Positions 21,843 to 33,654 of a DNA stretch of 64,000 nt are shown here, one piece after another. Both the position numbers and the translations under genes were made by a program. The stretch lies in NCBI RefSeq assembly GCF_050303215.1, contig NZ_JBNLBH010000148.1:1-64000 (forward strand), in the 5' to 3' direction. The DNA is from Haliangium sp050303215. Lineage in GTDB: Bacteria > Myxococcota_A > Polyangia > Haliangiales > Haliangiaceae. How positions within the stretch are numbered: the first letter of the stretch is position 1; each line of letters begins with the position of its first letter. The notes under the pieces are model-generated. The model was not told where the DNA came from. It saw only the letters and a program-made list of their open reading frames with translations, and searched no databases.

Positions 21843-23537
21843 ATGCACCGATCTGAGCGTCCCACCTGCCGGGCGTCTCCTGTCTCGCCCCGAAGCAGCT
21901 CACCCAGAATGAGGCCAACACCCCAGACCATCCCGACCCCGCCCCCGCAGGACATGGCCCCGGCGTCGCTGCCCGGGCCCGAGCCGGTGGCGCCCTCATC
22001 CGCCCGCTTCGTCGAGCTGGCGGCGGTGCTGTCGGGGCTCCCCGATCTCATCGTCCTTCTGGACGAAAATGGTCACTACCACCGCATCTTCACCGGCGCC
22101 GCGGAGCTGTTGCCGAAGCCCGCGGAGAAGCTGCTGGGGACCACCATCCACGACGTGTTCCCCTCCGACATCGCCCAGCGCATGCAGACGGCCATCGACG
22201 TCGCCCTGGTCACGTGCAGCTCTCACGAGGCCTCGTGGACGCTGGAGGTGATGGGCGGCACCCGCTGCTTCGATGGCCACCTGGTGCCGGTGACCTTCGA
22301 CGGCCGCCCGTGTGTGCTGTGGGTGGCCCATGACGCCACCACCACGCTGGTCCCGGCCGAGGGGGCGCAGCCGGCCCCGCTCGTCGACGAGGGCCACGCG
22401 CCCCGGCCGTCGCGGCTGTCGCACGAGCTCGCCCCGGCCATGGAGGGTATCGCGGCCATCACCCACCTGCTGGGCCAGTCCGAGCTCAGCAGCGACCAGC
22501 GGGCGATGCTCAAGCACATCGAGATGTGCGCGAGCCAGCTCCGCTACATCGTGGACGGCTCAGTGGCCGCCCCCGCGGCCGGGGGTCGCCGGCGCCGGGT
22601 CCGCGACCGCCCCTTCGACGTGGCCGACACCCTGTACCAGGTGGTCGACTACTTCCGCCGCCGCTACGCCAATCGCCCGGTGACCTTCTCGTTCTCCGCC
22701 GACCCTCGACTGCCGGCGGTGCTGCGCGGAGACCCGGAGCGACTGCGCCAGATCTCGATGAGCATGATCGCCAACGCGGTCGCGCTCACCCAGGAAGGCG
22801 AGATCTCGGTCCGAGTGGTGGTGCAGTCGGAGGGCGCCGACGAGCTCCGCCTGCGCATCGAATTCTCGGACACAGGGACCGGGATCCCCCAGGAGGCGCT
22901 GCAAGCGATCTTCGACCCCTTCGCCGACGCCGACCCGTCCGCCGCCCGCGGCCCGAGCGGGCCGAGCGTCCGCCTCACCATGGTCCGGGAGTATGCGGAG
23001 TCGATGCAGGGTGACCTCGAGGTCCACAATGTGCTCGGCCAGGGCACGACCTTCTCCCTCAGCCTGCCGCTGCGCCGCGACGACATGGTGGCCGCGATCA
23101 AGCGCTACGCGGCCGGGACCGCCCGCACCCGCATCACCCACGCGCCCCGGGTGCTGGTGGCCGAAGATAACCCCATCGGCCAGCTCGTCGCCGGCCGCTT
23201 CCTGGCCTCGCTCGGGTGCCAGGTGGAGATCGTCAGCAACGGCATGGACGCGGTCAAGGCGGCCGCCCGCGCGCCCTTCGACGTGATCCTGATGGACTGC
23301 CAGATGCCGATCCTCGACGGCTACGAGGCCACCAGGCGCATCCGCGCCGCCGAGGGCCCGGACCAGCACGTGCCCATCATCGCCATCACCGGACAGGTGA
23401 TCGAGTCGAGCCAACGCGCTTGTCTCGAAGCAGGAATGGACGACTACCTCACCAAACCGCTGCTCGAAGAGGTGCTGCGGGCCGTGCTCGAGAATTGGGT
23501 GGGGCCGGCGCAGGCTGAACATGACCCGCGCCATTGA
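21843..23537 (+). CDS. PAS-hybrid histidine kinase with degenerate kinase motifs
   Basis: 564 residues; the ATG at 21843 has GAGGA about 9 bases upstream. Order: Pro-rich leader; PAS-like domain (about 55-160); dimerisation region with RLSHELAPAMEGI (His194) where the family has SHELRTPL; HATPase region (about 250-415); C-terminal REC domain with VLVAEDN, acceptor Asp485 (LMDCQMP) and TKPL. The G1 box SDTGTGIP is intact, but the G2 box, GTGLGL in most kinases, reads GPSVRL, and the N box has lost its lysine (MIANAVALT). ATP binding may therefore be lost, leaving a pseudokinase or phosphatase. The downstream paralogue has the same layout with canonical motifs, so this is the diverged copy of a duplication. 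Confidence 0.9.
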   Translation: MHRSERPTCRASPVSPRSSSPRMRPTPQTIPTPPPQDMAPASLPGPEPVAPSSARFVELAAVLSGLPDLIVLLDENGHYHRIFTGAAELLPKPAEKLLGTTIHDVFPSDIAQRMQTAIDVALVTCSSHEASWTLEVMGGTRCFDGHLVPVTFDGRPCVLWVAHDATTTLVPAEGAQPAPLVDEGHAPRPSRLSHELAPAMEGIAAITHLLGQSELSSDQRAMLKHIEMCASQLRYIVDGSVAAPAAGGRRRRVRDRPFDVADTLYQVVDYFRRRYANRPVTFSFSADPRLPAVLRGDPERLRQISMSMIANAVALTQEGEISVRVVVQSEGADELRLRIEFSDTGTGIPQEALQAIFDPFADADPSAARGPSGPSVRLTMVREYAESMQGDLEVHNVLGQGTTFSLSLPLRRDDMVAAIKRYAAGTARTRITHAPRVLVAEDNPIGQLVAGRFLASLGCQVEIVSNGMDAVKAAARAPFDVILMDCQMPILDGYEATRRIRAAEGPDQHVPIIAITGQVIESSQRACLEAGMDDYLTKPLLEEVLRAVLENWVGPAQAEHDPRH

Positions 23538-23631
23538 CGGGCGCGGTTACACGACCAACAGGCGGTGAAGTCGAGGCTCGACGGCGGATGACGATTTGGT
23601 TACGATGAGGTGTCGGTCGTCCCCCCCCCGC

Positions 23632-25333
<1,702 letters not shown>

Positions 25334-25338
<5 letters not shown>

Positions 25339-25369
25339 GCACGCGCGCCGGCCTGAGCACGCGCGCCGG
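25334..25369. repeat. 18-bp direct tandem duplication at the kinase stop codon
   Basis: CCTGAGCACGCGCGCCGG occurs twice in a row. The kinase TGA stop lies in the first copy, so the duplication adds a second copy just beyond the reading frame in the convergent gap. Confidence 0.7.
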
Positions 25370-25400
25370 ATCGTGCGCATCGGTATCGACGAGCCGCCTG

Positions 25401-25979
<579 letters not shown>

Positions 25980-26060
25980 GGGTGATCGCGATCAGTAGCG
26001 TGCACGCCGCAATGTGTCAATCTCTGCCTGGGATGGGACCGCTCGCCGGCCGGCTCGCGC

Positions 26061-27344
26061 TCAGCGCCACTTGACGACGATCTCGCGGACCTGGTTGCGG
26101 CGGGCGCGGCTGAGCGGGCCCACCACCGCGACCGCGAGGCGCTCGGGTCGGAACATGTGGGCGGCGGCGGCGCGGATGTGCTCGGCGGTGATGGCCTCCA
26201 TCTCGGCGGCGCGCTCGGCGAAGCTGGGCGGGGAGTAGTACAGGGCAGCGCCGCCGTACCAGTTGGCCACGGCGTAGCCGTCGTCGAGGGCGCTGAGCAG
26301 GTCGAGGCGGTAGCGGCGCTTGATGCGCTCGAGCTCGGCGTCGCTCACGGGCTGGTCGCGGAAGCGACCCAGCAGGGCCAGCACGTCGCCGATCAGCTCG
26401 GCGATCTTGGCCGGGCTGGTGGCCCCGCTGACCTCGAACAGGGCGGTGTCGGCCAGGGGCTCGATGCCGGCCTGGATGGAGTAGGCCAGGCCCTTTTGGT
26501 CGCACAGCTCGTAGTGCAGCGGGGTCGACATACCGTCGTCGATCGCTCGCAGCAGCGCGGCCGAGGCCATGTACTCGGGGGCCATGTCGGGCACGGCCCG
26601 AAACAGGATGTGGATGGCGGTCTGGGCCCCGCTGTCGCGCACGTACTTGTAGCGGACCCGGTCCTGGCTCGGCTGGACGGGCTCGACCGGGACCGCGGCC
26701 CCGGCCGGCAACCCCGCGAGGTGGCGCTCGGCCTCGGTCACCAGGGCGTCGTGGGCCACCGGGCCGCTGGCCATGACCAGCATGTTGGCGCCGGTGTAGT
26801 GGCGCTCGAAGTGGCGGCGCACGTCGGCGTCGGTGAAGCCGCGCACGTTGGCCCGGCTGCCGATGATGCGCTGGGCCAAGGGGTGAGCGCCGAAGATGAG
26901 GCCGCGGGCGATGTCGTCGCCGTTGATCTCGACCCCGTCCTCGTCGTAGTCCTCGTTCATCTCCTCGAGGATGAGCCGGCGCTCGAGCTCGATGTCGGCG
27001 AAGCGAGGGCAGCCGAAGATCTCGCCGAAGAGGGCCAGGCCCTCGCCCACCAGGCGGGGCTCGATGGTGGTCGTGAACAGCGACAGGTCGCGCCCGGTCT
27101 CGGCGTGCAAGGCGCTGCCCAGGCGCTCGACCGCGAGGTTGAGGTCGCGGGAGTCGGGGTACGCGGCGGTGCCCCGGAACAGCATGTGCTCGAGGAAGTG
27201 CGACAGGCCGTTGTCGTCGGGGCGCTCGAAGCGCGAGCCGACCTTGACGAACATCGCCAGGGTGGTGGTGTGCAGGTGCGGGAGCGCGGCGCTCACGACC
27301 CGGAGGCCGTTGGCGAGGGTGGTGGTGGCGATGTCGGGAGTCAC
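26061..27344 (-). CDS. M16 family zinc peptidase (pitrilysin/processing-peptidase type)
   Basis: 427 residues from a GTG (VTPDIATTTLANGLRVVS), where similarity to the family begins; the upstream open frame is antisense to the response regulator gene. The inverted zinc motif HXXEH is HFLEH (about residues 48-52), inside GLSHFLEHMLFRGT. The third ligand Glu is expected in the EEMNEDYDEDG helix about 75 residues later. The C-terminal half is the inactive M16 domain, with RIKRRYRLDLLSALDD. The length fits the single-chain bacterial PqqL/YmxG-type processing peptidases. No signal peptide is seen, so it is likely cytoplasmic. It is divergent from the response regulator and precedes the hypothetical charged protein. 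Confidence 0.92.
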   Translation of the reverse strand: MTPDIATTTLANGLRVVSAALPHLHTTTLAMFVKVGSRFERPDDNGLSHFLEHMLFRGTAAYPDSRDLNLAVERLGSALHAETGRDLSLFTTTIEPRLVGEGLALFGEIFGCPRFADIELERRLILEEMNEDYDEDGVEINGDDIARGLIFGAHPLAQRIIGSRANVRGFTDADVRRHFERHYTGANMLVMASGPVAHDALVTEAERHLAGLPAGAAVPVEPVQPSQDRVRYKYVRDSGAQTAIHILFRAVPDMAPEYMASAALLRAIDDGMSTPLHYELCDQKGLAYSIQAGIEPLADTALFEVSGATSPAKIAELIGDVLALLGRFRDQPVSDAELERIKRRYRLDLLSALDDGYAVANWYGGAALYYSPPSFAERAAEMEAITAEHIRAAAAHMFRPERLAVAVVGPLSRARRNQVREIVVKWR

Positions 27345-27509
27345 GGCGGGCCCCGCTCGGGGCCCCACAGTATGCACCAGGTCCCGAGTCTGCGCACGGC
27401 GGGGAGGGTCTGACCCGGGCCCTCCGGGAGCGCTGCGTTGACTATGCCGGCCCCTCGGGGTATCTGTAGCTGTCGACCCATTCCCGGATCCGATGTTGGG
27501 GAAGCACCC

Positions 27510-28409
<900 letters not shown>

Positions 28410-28436
28410 CCGGACACCTCACCACATCGCGTTGAT

Positions 28437-30497
28437 GTGACACACGACCCGCCCGAGCTCGACGACAGCGCCGTATGGGCGCATGAGGACGAGCCTGGCG
28501 ACAAGATCGCCGCCGGCGGCGAATCCGGCGGGGGGGTCCGCTTCCGGCAGGTGGACATCGGCGTCACCGTGGGCCGGTACCGGATCGTGCAGGAGCTGGG
28601 CGCCGGCGGGATGGCCACGGTGTGGCGCGCGCGCGACCTGGAGCTGCGGCGGGAGGTGGCGCTCAAGGTCCTGTTCCCGCACCTGAGCCGGCGGCGCGAG
28701 GTGGTGGCGCGCTTCCACCGCGAGGCCCGCGCCGCGGCCGCGCTCGATCACGGCAATATCGTACGCGTGTTCGACACCGGCGGGGGCGAGGCCGAGGCCG
28801 GTGACGACGGCGGCGTGGTCGATCCGCCGTACTTGGTCATGGAGCTGGTCGAGGGCCGCAGCCTGGCCCACGTGGTCGCCGACACCGGGCCGATGTTGGC
28901 CGAGGTGGTGGCGTGCGTGGGGACGCTGCTGGCCGACGCCCTGGCCCAGGCCCACCGCGCCGGCATCGTGCACCGCGACATCAAGCCGGCCAACGTGATG
29001 GTGTCGACCAAGGGCCGGCTGGCGCTCACCGACTTCGGGGTCGCCCGCATCGAGGGCGACGACGCGTCGCTGGTGACGCGCACCGGGATGCTGCTGGGCA
29101 CACCGGCGTTCATGTCGCCGGAACAGGCCATGGGCGACCCGATCGACGAGCGCTCGGATATCTACTCGCTGGGCGCCACGCTGTATCAGCTCGGCACCGG
29201 GTCGCAGCCGTACTCGGGCTCGACCGCGCGGGTGATGTCGGCGATCGCCGAGCACCGGCTGGTACCGCCGCTGCAGCGCCACCCCGCCCTGGGCACGGAG
29301 ATGGCCCGCCTGATCGAGTCGCTGATGGCGCGCGCGCCCGACGATCGCCCGCAAACCGCCGGGGACGCGGCCGAGGCCCTGCGCGCGGTGGCCCGACACG
29401 CCGGCCTGGATGCAGACCCGACCGCGTGCGCACGCGAGCTGGCGCGCTTCTTCGACGACCCGCCAGGCTACACCGCGGCCATGACCCCGGTGGTGGTGCA
29501 GGCGTCGCTGCGGCGGGCGCGCGAGGCCGCGAATCGGCGCGCCCTGCCCCAGGCCATGGCCCTGGCCGATCGCGCCCTGGCCCTGGACGAGGGCTGCGAC
29601 GAGGCCCTGACCCTGGTGCGACGCCTGGGCGCCGGGGAGGCCCGGCGACGGTGGCTGGTGGGCGCCGGGCTGGCCCTGGCGACCGCGGGCGTGGTCGGGA
29701 CCGTGATCGCGCTGTGGACGCCGGGGTCGTCGGTCTCGGGCGAGTTGGGCCCGAACGACGCGGGGCCGACGGACGCGGCCGCCGCGGTCGACACGGCCGG
29801 CCCGAGCGACATGGCGTCGGCGCTCTATGGGGCCGACAGCGGGGCAGGGCCGGTAGCCGCTGCGCCCGCGGACGCAGCCGTTGCTGCGCGGGCCGCGGCC
29901 GAGCCGAGACGGACGGAGCCCGAGCCGCGCGCACGTCGGCGTCCGCAGCGCGACCAAGAGCCGGCCCAGGCCGCCGCGCCGGAGCCCGCAGCGACGCCCC
30001 CCGAACCCGCCGCCTCGACGCCCGACGCCGGCACACCGCCGCCGACGACGACCGCGCCGGCCGAGCCCGCACCCGCGGCCAGCATCACGGTGGACATCCG
30101 GCCCTGGTGCGATCTCAGCATCGACGGCGTGAACCACGGCCGCGCCGACCGCAATCGGGTGATCTCACTGGCGCCCGGGCGGCACTCGCTGGTGTGTAGC
30201 CAGGGACCGGGCCGGGCGGCGTGGCTCGAGACCATCAGCTTGGCCCCGGGGCAGCGCCTCGATCTGCGCGGGAGCGTGCTGCAGCCGGTGCGGGTGCGGG
30301 TCCAAGTCGGGGGCGGGGACCAGGTCCGCATCGGCGACGAGGTCCACCCCAACGGGGCCGAGATCGAGCTGACCCCGGGCCGGTATCGCATCGCGGTGCT
30401 GGCGGACGGGCGCCAGGTCGGTCGGGCCTGGGTGTCGATCCCGGCGGTGCGGTCGTGTACCGTGCGCGACCGGCCCGCGCTCGACTGCTACCGCTGA
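28437..30497 (+). CDS. Membrane Ser/Thr protein kinase with PEGA-like extracytoplasmic tail
   Basis: 686 residues from a GTG start. After an acidic leader comes a Hanks kinase domain (about 45-310): LGAGGMATVW, lysine in VALKVL, HRDIKPANVM (about 180), TDFGVARI and a GTPAFMSPEQ activation segment, all intact. A linker with helical repeats follows, then one membrane helix (about 405-428, WLVGAGLALATAGVVGTVIALW). The tail has a long Ala/Pro/Glu-rich stretch and a beta-rich segment (about 550-686) resembling PEGA repeats: DIRPWCDLSIDGVNHGR-x-NRVISLAPGRHSL and VQVGGGDQVRIGDEVHPNGAEIELTPGRYRI. Two cysteines near the end (SCTVRDRPALDC) could form a disulfide outside. PEGA domains are linked to surface-layer or wall binding. 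Confidence 0.92.
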   Translation: MTHDPPELDDSAVWAHEDEPGDKIAAGGESGGGVRFRQVDIGVTVGRYRIVQELGAGGMATVWRARDLELRREVALKVLFPHLSRRREVVARFHREARAAAALDHGNIVRVFDTGGGEAEAGDDGGVVDPPYLVMELVEGRSLAHVVADTGPMLAEVVACVGTLLADALAQAHRAGIVHRDIKPANVMVSTKGRLALTDFGVARIEGDDASLVTRTGMLLGTPAFMSPEQAMGDPIDERSDIYSLGATLYQLGTGSQPYSGSTARVMSAIAEHRLVPPLQRHPALGTEMARLIESLMARAPDDRPQTAGDAAEALRAVARHAGLDADPTACARELARFFDDPPGYTAAMTPVVVQASLRRAREAANRRALPQAMALADRALALDEGCDEALTLVRRLGAGEARRRWLVGAGLALATAGVVGTVIALWTPGSSVSGELGPNDAGPTDAAAAVDTAGPSDMASALYGADSGAGPVAAAPADAAVAARAAAEPRRTEPEPRARRRPQRDQEPAQAAAPEPAATPPEPAASTPDAGTPPPTTTAPAEPAPAASITVDIRPWCDLSIDGVNHGRADRNRVISLAPGRHSLVCSQGPGRAAWLETISLAPGQRLDLRGSVLQPVRVRVQVGGGDQVRIGDEVHPNGAEIELTPGRYRIAVLADGRQVGRAWVSIPAVRSCTVRDRPALDCYR

Positions 30498-30607
30498 GCT
30501 CGCCCGGGCCCTGACAGGGATGTCGCGGCCGGCCCGCGGGGATATCGGCGAGGTGCTATCATCTCGGACGCTTGGCCCGGCAAGGACCTTGCAGGCAGAG
30601 GGCTCTC

Positions 30608-32503
30608 ATGAAGCGCACGACTAGGTACGTCCTGGCCGCCTGGGCGGTCGCCGGCGGCATGAGCGGGTGCGGCGACGGCGGCGGCGGAGGCGGCCCGGTG
30701 CCTCCCGACGCCGGCAGCCCCCCGAGCGACGGCGGGCCGGTGCAGTCGTGCACGCTGAGCATCGGCTTCGACCAGACCATGTGGCAGGCGCCCGGGGACG
30801 TGGTGGCCCAGGCGCTGGTGGCCAGCGAGGCGGTATCGGGGGTGCAGCGCTATCAGTGGCAGGTGACCTTCGACGGCGCCCTGGTGGGCATACGCCCGTT
30901 CGATCAAGACGGCACCGCGATCGCGTTTACGGCCGAGACACCGGGGCCGTACGAGGTCCGGCTGGCGGGCTCGGTGGGCGGCGTCGTGTGCGCCGACGCG
31001 GTCGAGGCCGTCAACGTGAGCCCGCCGGACGCCGACGCGGTCACCTATCGCATCCGCTTCGTGCCGGCCCCGGGGCACGGCTTCGCGGCCCAGGAGCAGC
31101 TCGTCACCTTGCCCGCGGGCGTGGACTACGCGCTCGGCACTTTGACCCTGGGCACGGGCCAGCCGGTGACCGGGGTCGTGATCGACCGGAACAACGCGGC
31201 GGTGGCCGCGTACCTGCGGGTGTCGCCGGCAGGGGCGCCCGAGGCCGGCTTCGTGGAGACCTTCACCGACGACGACGGAGATTTCTCGCTGCGCCTGCCC
31301 GGCGGCCGCCACGATGTGCTGGTGGTGCCGGCCAGCCCGGCCTACGCACCGGCGCGGCTGGGCAACCTGAGCACGGACGAGCTGGCGGCGCTGGTGGTGC
31401 CGCCCGCGGCCACGGTGGCCGGGGTGGTGCAGGACCCGGACGGGCTGGCGCTGGCCTCGGCCCGGGTCTCGCTGCACCCGGAGGGGACGCCGCCGGCCGT
31501 GATCACCACCGGCGCCGACGGCGACTTCGCGGCCCCAGTGCGGGTCGGGCCGGCGCTGGCGCTGACCGTGATCCCGCCCGAGCAGAGCGGCCTGCCCTGG
31601 CTCGCGCTGGCGCCCTCGACCGAGTTGGGCGCGGCCCTGGCCGCCGACCAAGACCCGCCCACGCTCGCGATCGGGTACGACCCCGGCCTGGCCGCACGCG
31701 AGGTCGTGGCCATGGCCGTCGGTCCGGATGGGCAGACTCCGGTCGCGGGTGTGAGCGCGACCTGGATCGCGCGCCCGGATGTGGCCCCCATGACCCAAGC
31801 CGCGACGGTACGCGTGGGCGCAGGCGACCCAGTGCTCGTTCCCGGCAGCGCGCGCCTCGCGGTCACCGCCGGCGCCGATGGGGCGTGGCCGGCGCTGCGA
31901 CTGCCGGCCGCGCTGTACGACGTGGTGCTCGAGCCCGCCGGGGGCACGGCCGGGGCCCAGGTGACGGTGCGCGAGGTCGATCTTCGCACCGGCGCCGATA
32001 CGCCCTCGACCCTGGCCCTGGCCGCCCCGGCGCACCTGCGCGGGGTCGTCGTCGACGAGCTTGGCGCGGCCGTGCCCGGAGTCCGGGTGAGCGCGACGCC
32101 GATAGAGCTTCTGGTCGCGAGCACGGCCGCAGGTGCGGTCGCGCGCACGACCGCGGACGGCGGCTTCGACCTGGCCGTGGCCGGAGCCGGCAGCTACCGG
32201 CTCCGGGTCGCGCCTGGAACCGGTCCAGCCGGCGGGACGACCGCGGGCGCCTCCGTCGACGCGGTGGCGCCGGGCCCAGGTGCGAGCCTCGACCTGGGCT
32301 CGATCGCGCTGCCGGCGGCGGTGCAGCTCAGCGGCCAGGTGTCGGTCCCAGGCCTGCCGGGCGGGGTGCCCGGGGTGACCGTGCAACTCGTGTGCGCGGC
32401 CGGCCCCTGCCCGGACGATGTCGAGCCGGTGGCCGAGGCGGTCACCGGCGCCGGCGGCGGCTTCGTGCTCGCGGTTCCGAGCGCGCCGGCGCCCGAGCCG
32501 TGA
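30608..32503 (+). CDS. Secreted lipoprotein with carboxypeptidase-regulatory-like repeats
   Basis: 631 residues from the ATG at 30608, with GAGGG upstream. A lipoprotein signal ends at GGMSGC (Cys21), followed by a Gly/Pro/Asp flexible linker. The body is a string of beta-sandwich modules of the CarboxypepD_reg type, recognisable by repeats such as AATVAGVVQDPDGLALASARVSLHPEG, HLRGVVVDELGAAVPGVRVSATP and QLSGQVSVPGLPGGVPGVTVQLV, each followed by TTADGGFDLAVAG-like turns. Such domains are structural or adhesive. No catalytic domain is seen. The downstream MEMO-like gene is 230 bp away on the same strand, so co-transcription is possible but not shown. Confidence 0.8.
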   Translation: MKRTTRYVLAAWAVAGGMSGCGDGGGGGGPVPPDAGSPPSDGGPVQSCTLSIGFDQTMWQAPGDVVAQALVASEAVSGVQRYQWQVTFDGALVGIRPFDQDGTAIAFTAETPGPYEVRLAGSVGGVVCADAVEAVNVSPPDADAVTYRIRFVPAPGHGFAAQEQLVTLPAGVDYALGTLTLGTGQPVTGVVIDRNNAAVAAYLRVSPAGAPEAGFVETFTDDDGDFSLRLPGGRHDVLVVPASPAYAPARLGNLSTDELAALVVPPAATVAGVVQDPDGLALASARVSLHPEGTPPAVITTGADGDFAAPVRVGPALALTVIPPEQSGLPWLALAPSTELGAALAADQDPPTLAIGYDPGLAAREVVAMAVGPDGQTPVAGVSATWIARPDVAPMTQAATVRVGAGDPVLVPGSARLAVTAGADGAWPALRLPAALYDVVLEPAGGTAGAQVTVREVDLRTGADTPSTLALAAPAHLRGVVVDELGAAVPGVRVSATPIELLVASTAAGAVARTTADGGFDLAVAGAGSYRLRVAPGTGPAGGTTAGASVDAVAPGPGASLDLGSIALPAAVQLSGQVSVPGLPGGVPGVTVQLVCAAGPCPDDVEPVAEAVTGAGGGFVLAVPSAPAPEP

Positions 32504-32733
32504 CCGGTGGCGCGGCCCGGAGAGCATCGCCGCAGCCGCCACCCGAACGGCGGCCCATCGCTGCCGGAGAAGCGCATTCCGTGCGTCCCACTCCGAGCAC
32601 GATAGAAATCCTTGCGGTCTCGGCGTCGCCCCGATCCGGTGTCACTCCGGACCGCGGCCCGCAACCCCCCGGATCCAAAGCGGCGCGGGGATTGGCGAGC
32701 AAGTTGCACACTTCAGCGCTTCGGAGAGTGCCC

Positions 32734-33597
32734 ATGGCCCATTCCGTCTGTTGCTCCGTGCTGATGTGCCACGCCCCGATCGTAGTCCCCGAGGTCGGCG
32801 GTGCCGACGTCCGGCAGTGCGCGGCGACGACGGAGGCGATGACCCAGGTCGGGGCCCGGGTGGTGGAGCACCACCCCGATCTGGTGGTGGTGCTGTCTCC
32901 GCACGCGCCCCGAGACCCGGCGAGCTGGAGCGTGTCCGACGACCGCGTGCTGCGCGGCGACTTCTCGCCCTTCCGAGCCCCGGAGGTGGCGCTCGAGCTG
33001 CCCGGGGACCACTCAGCCGCGGCCGCCATCGCGCGCCACGCCCAGGCAAGGGGCGTGCCGTGCCGGCTGCGCCGGCTCGGGGTCGCCGACCACGGCACCC
33101 TGGTGCCGCTGTACTTCCTGCTCCACGCCGGCTGGCACGGCCCCACCGTGCGCCTGTCCCTGCCCTACTACCCCGAGACCCGCGCCTCCGAGGCCATGGG
33201 CCGCGCCGTGGCCCGGGCCGCAGCCGAGGCCGGCCAGCGCTGGGCCTTCGTGGCCTCGGGCGACATGAGCCACCGGCTCGAGCCGGGCGCGCCCGGGGGC
33301 TATCACCCCCGCGCCCACGAGTTCGACGACGCGGTCGCCTGGGCCGTCGAGCTGGGCCAGTACCGACGCGCGGTGTCCCTGGATCCGCGCCTGCGCGAGC
33401 TCGCGGCCGAGGACGTGGTCGACGCCCTGGTCGTCGGCGCCGCGGCCGTGGGCTGGCGCGCCCGCCACCACCAGGTACTGTCGTACGAGGGCCCGTTCGG
33501 GGTCGGCTACCTGGTCGCCGTGCTCGATGAGTCCGACGACGACGATGACGATCGCGCCGAGTCCGCCCGCCCTCGCTCGACCCGCCACCTGCACTGA
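32734..33597 (+). CDS. MEMO/class III extradiol-dioxygenase-like protein (AmmeMemoRadiSam type)
   Basis: 287 residues from the ATG at 32734, with GGAG upstream; a much longer open frame upstream is only a shadow of the lipoprotein gene. Conserved family segments: CHAPIVVPEVGG, VVVLSPHAPRD, GDFSPFRAPEV, DHGTLVPLYFL, SGDMSHRLEPG and a closing LSYEGPFGVGY. The His residues in CHAP and SPHAP fit the metal site of LigB-type dioxygenases. In many bacteria this domain is the N-terminal half of a protein whose C-terminal half is AMMECR1; here it stands alone and ends in an Asp-rich tail. The AmrS-type radical SAM gene follows by 57 bp, the classic partner. The biochemical role of the family is unsettled. 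Confidence 0.85.
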   Translation: MAHSVCCSVLMCHAPIVVPEVGGADVRQCAATTEAMTQVGARVVEHHPDLVVVLSPHAPRDPASWSVSDDRVLRGDFSPFRAPEVALELPGDHSAAAAIARHAQARGVPCRLRRLGVADHGTLVPLYFLLHAGWHGPTVRLSLPYYPETRASEAMGRAVARAAAEAGQRWAFVASGDMSHRLEPGAPGGYHPRAHEFDDAVAWAVELGQYRRAVSLDPRLRELAAEDVVDALVVGAAAVGWRARHHQVLSYEGPFGVGYLVAVLDESDDDDDDRAESARPRSTRHLH

Positions 33598-33654
33598 CCA
33601 CCGACCACGGCCGCGCACGCCGACCACCCGTCCGACCCCGGGGAGACCCAGCCC

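Noticed and set aside
30667..32733. Upstream extension of the MEMO-like reading frame through the lipoprotein gene
   Set aside because: The extension is Arg/Gly/Pro-rich noise out of frame with the lipoprotein signal and Ig-like repeats; MEMO homology starts at 32734, after a good ribosome site.
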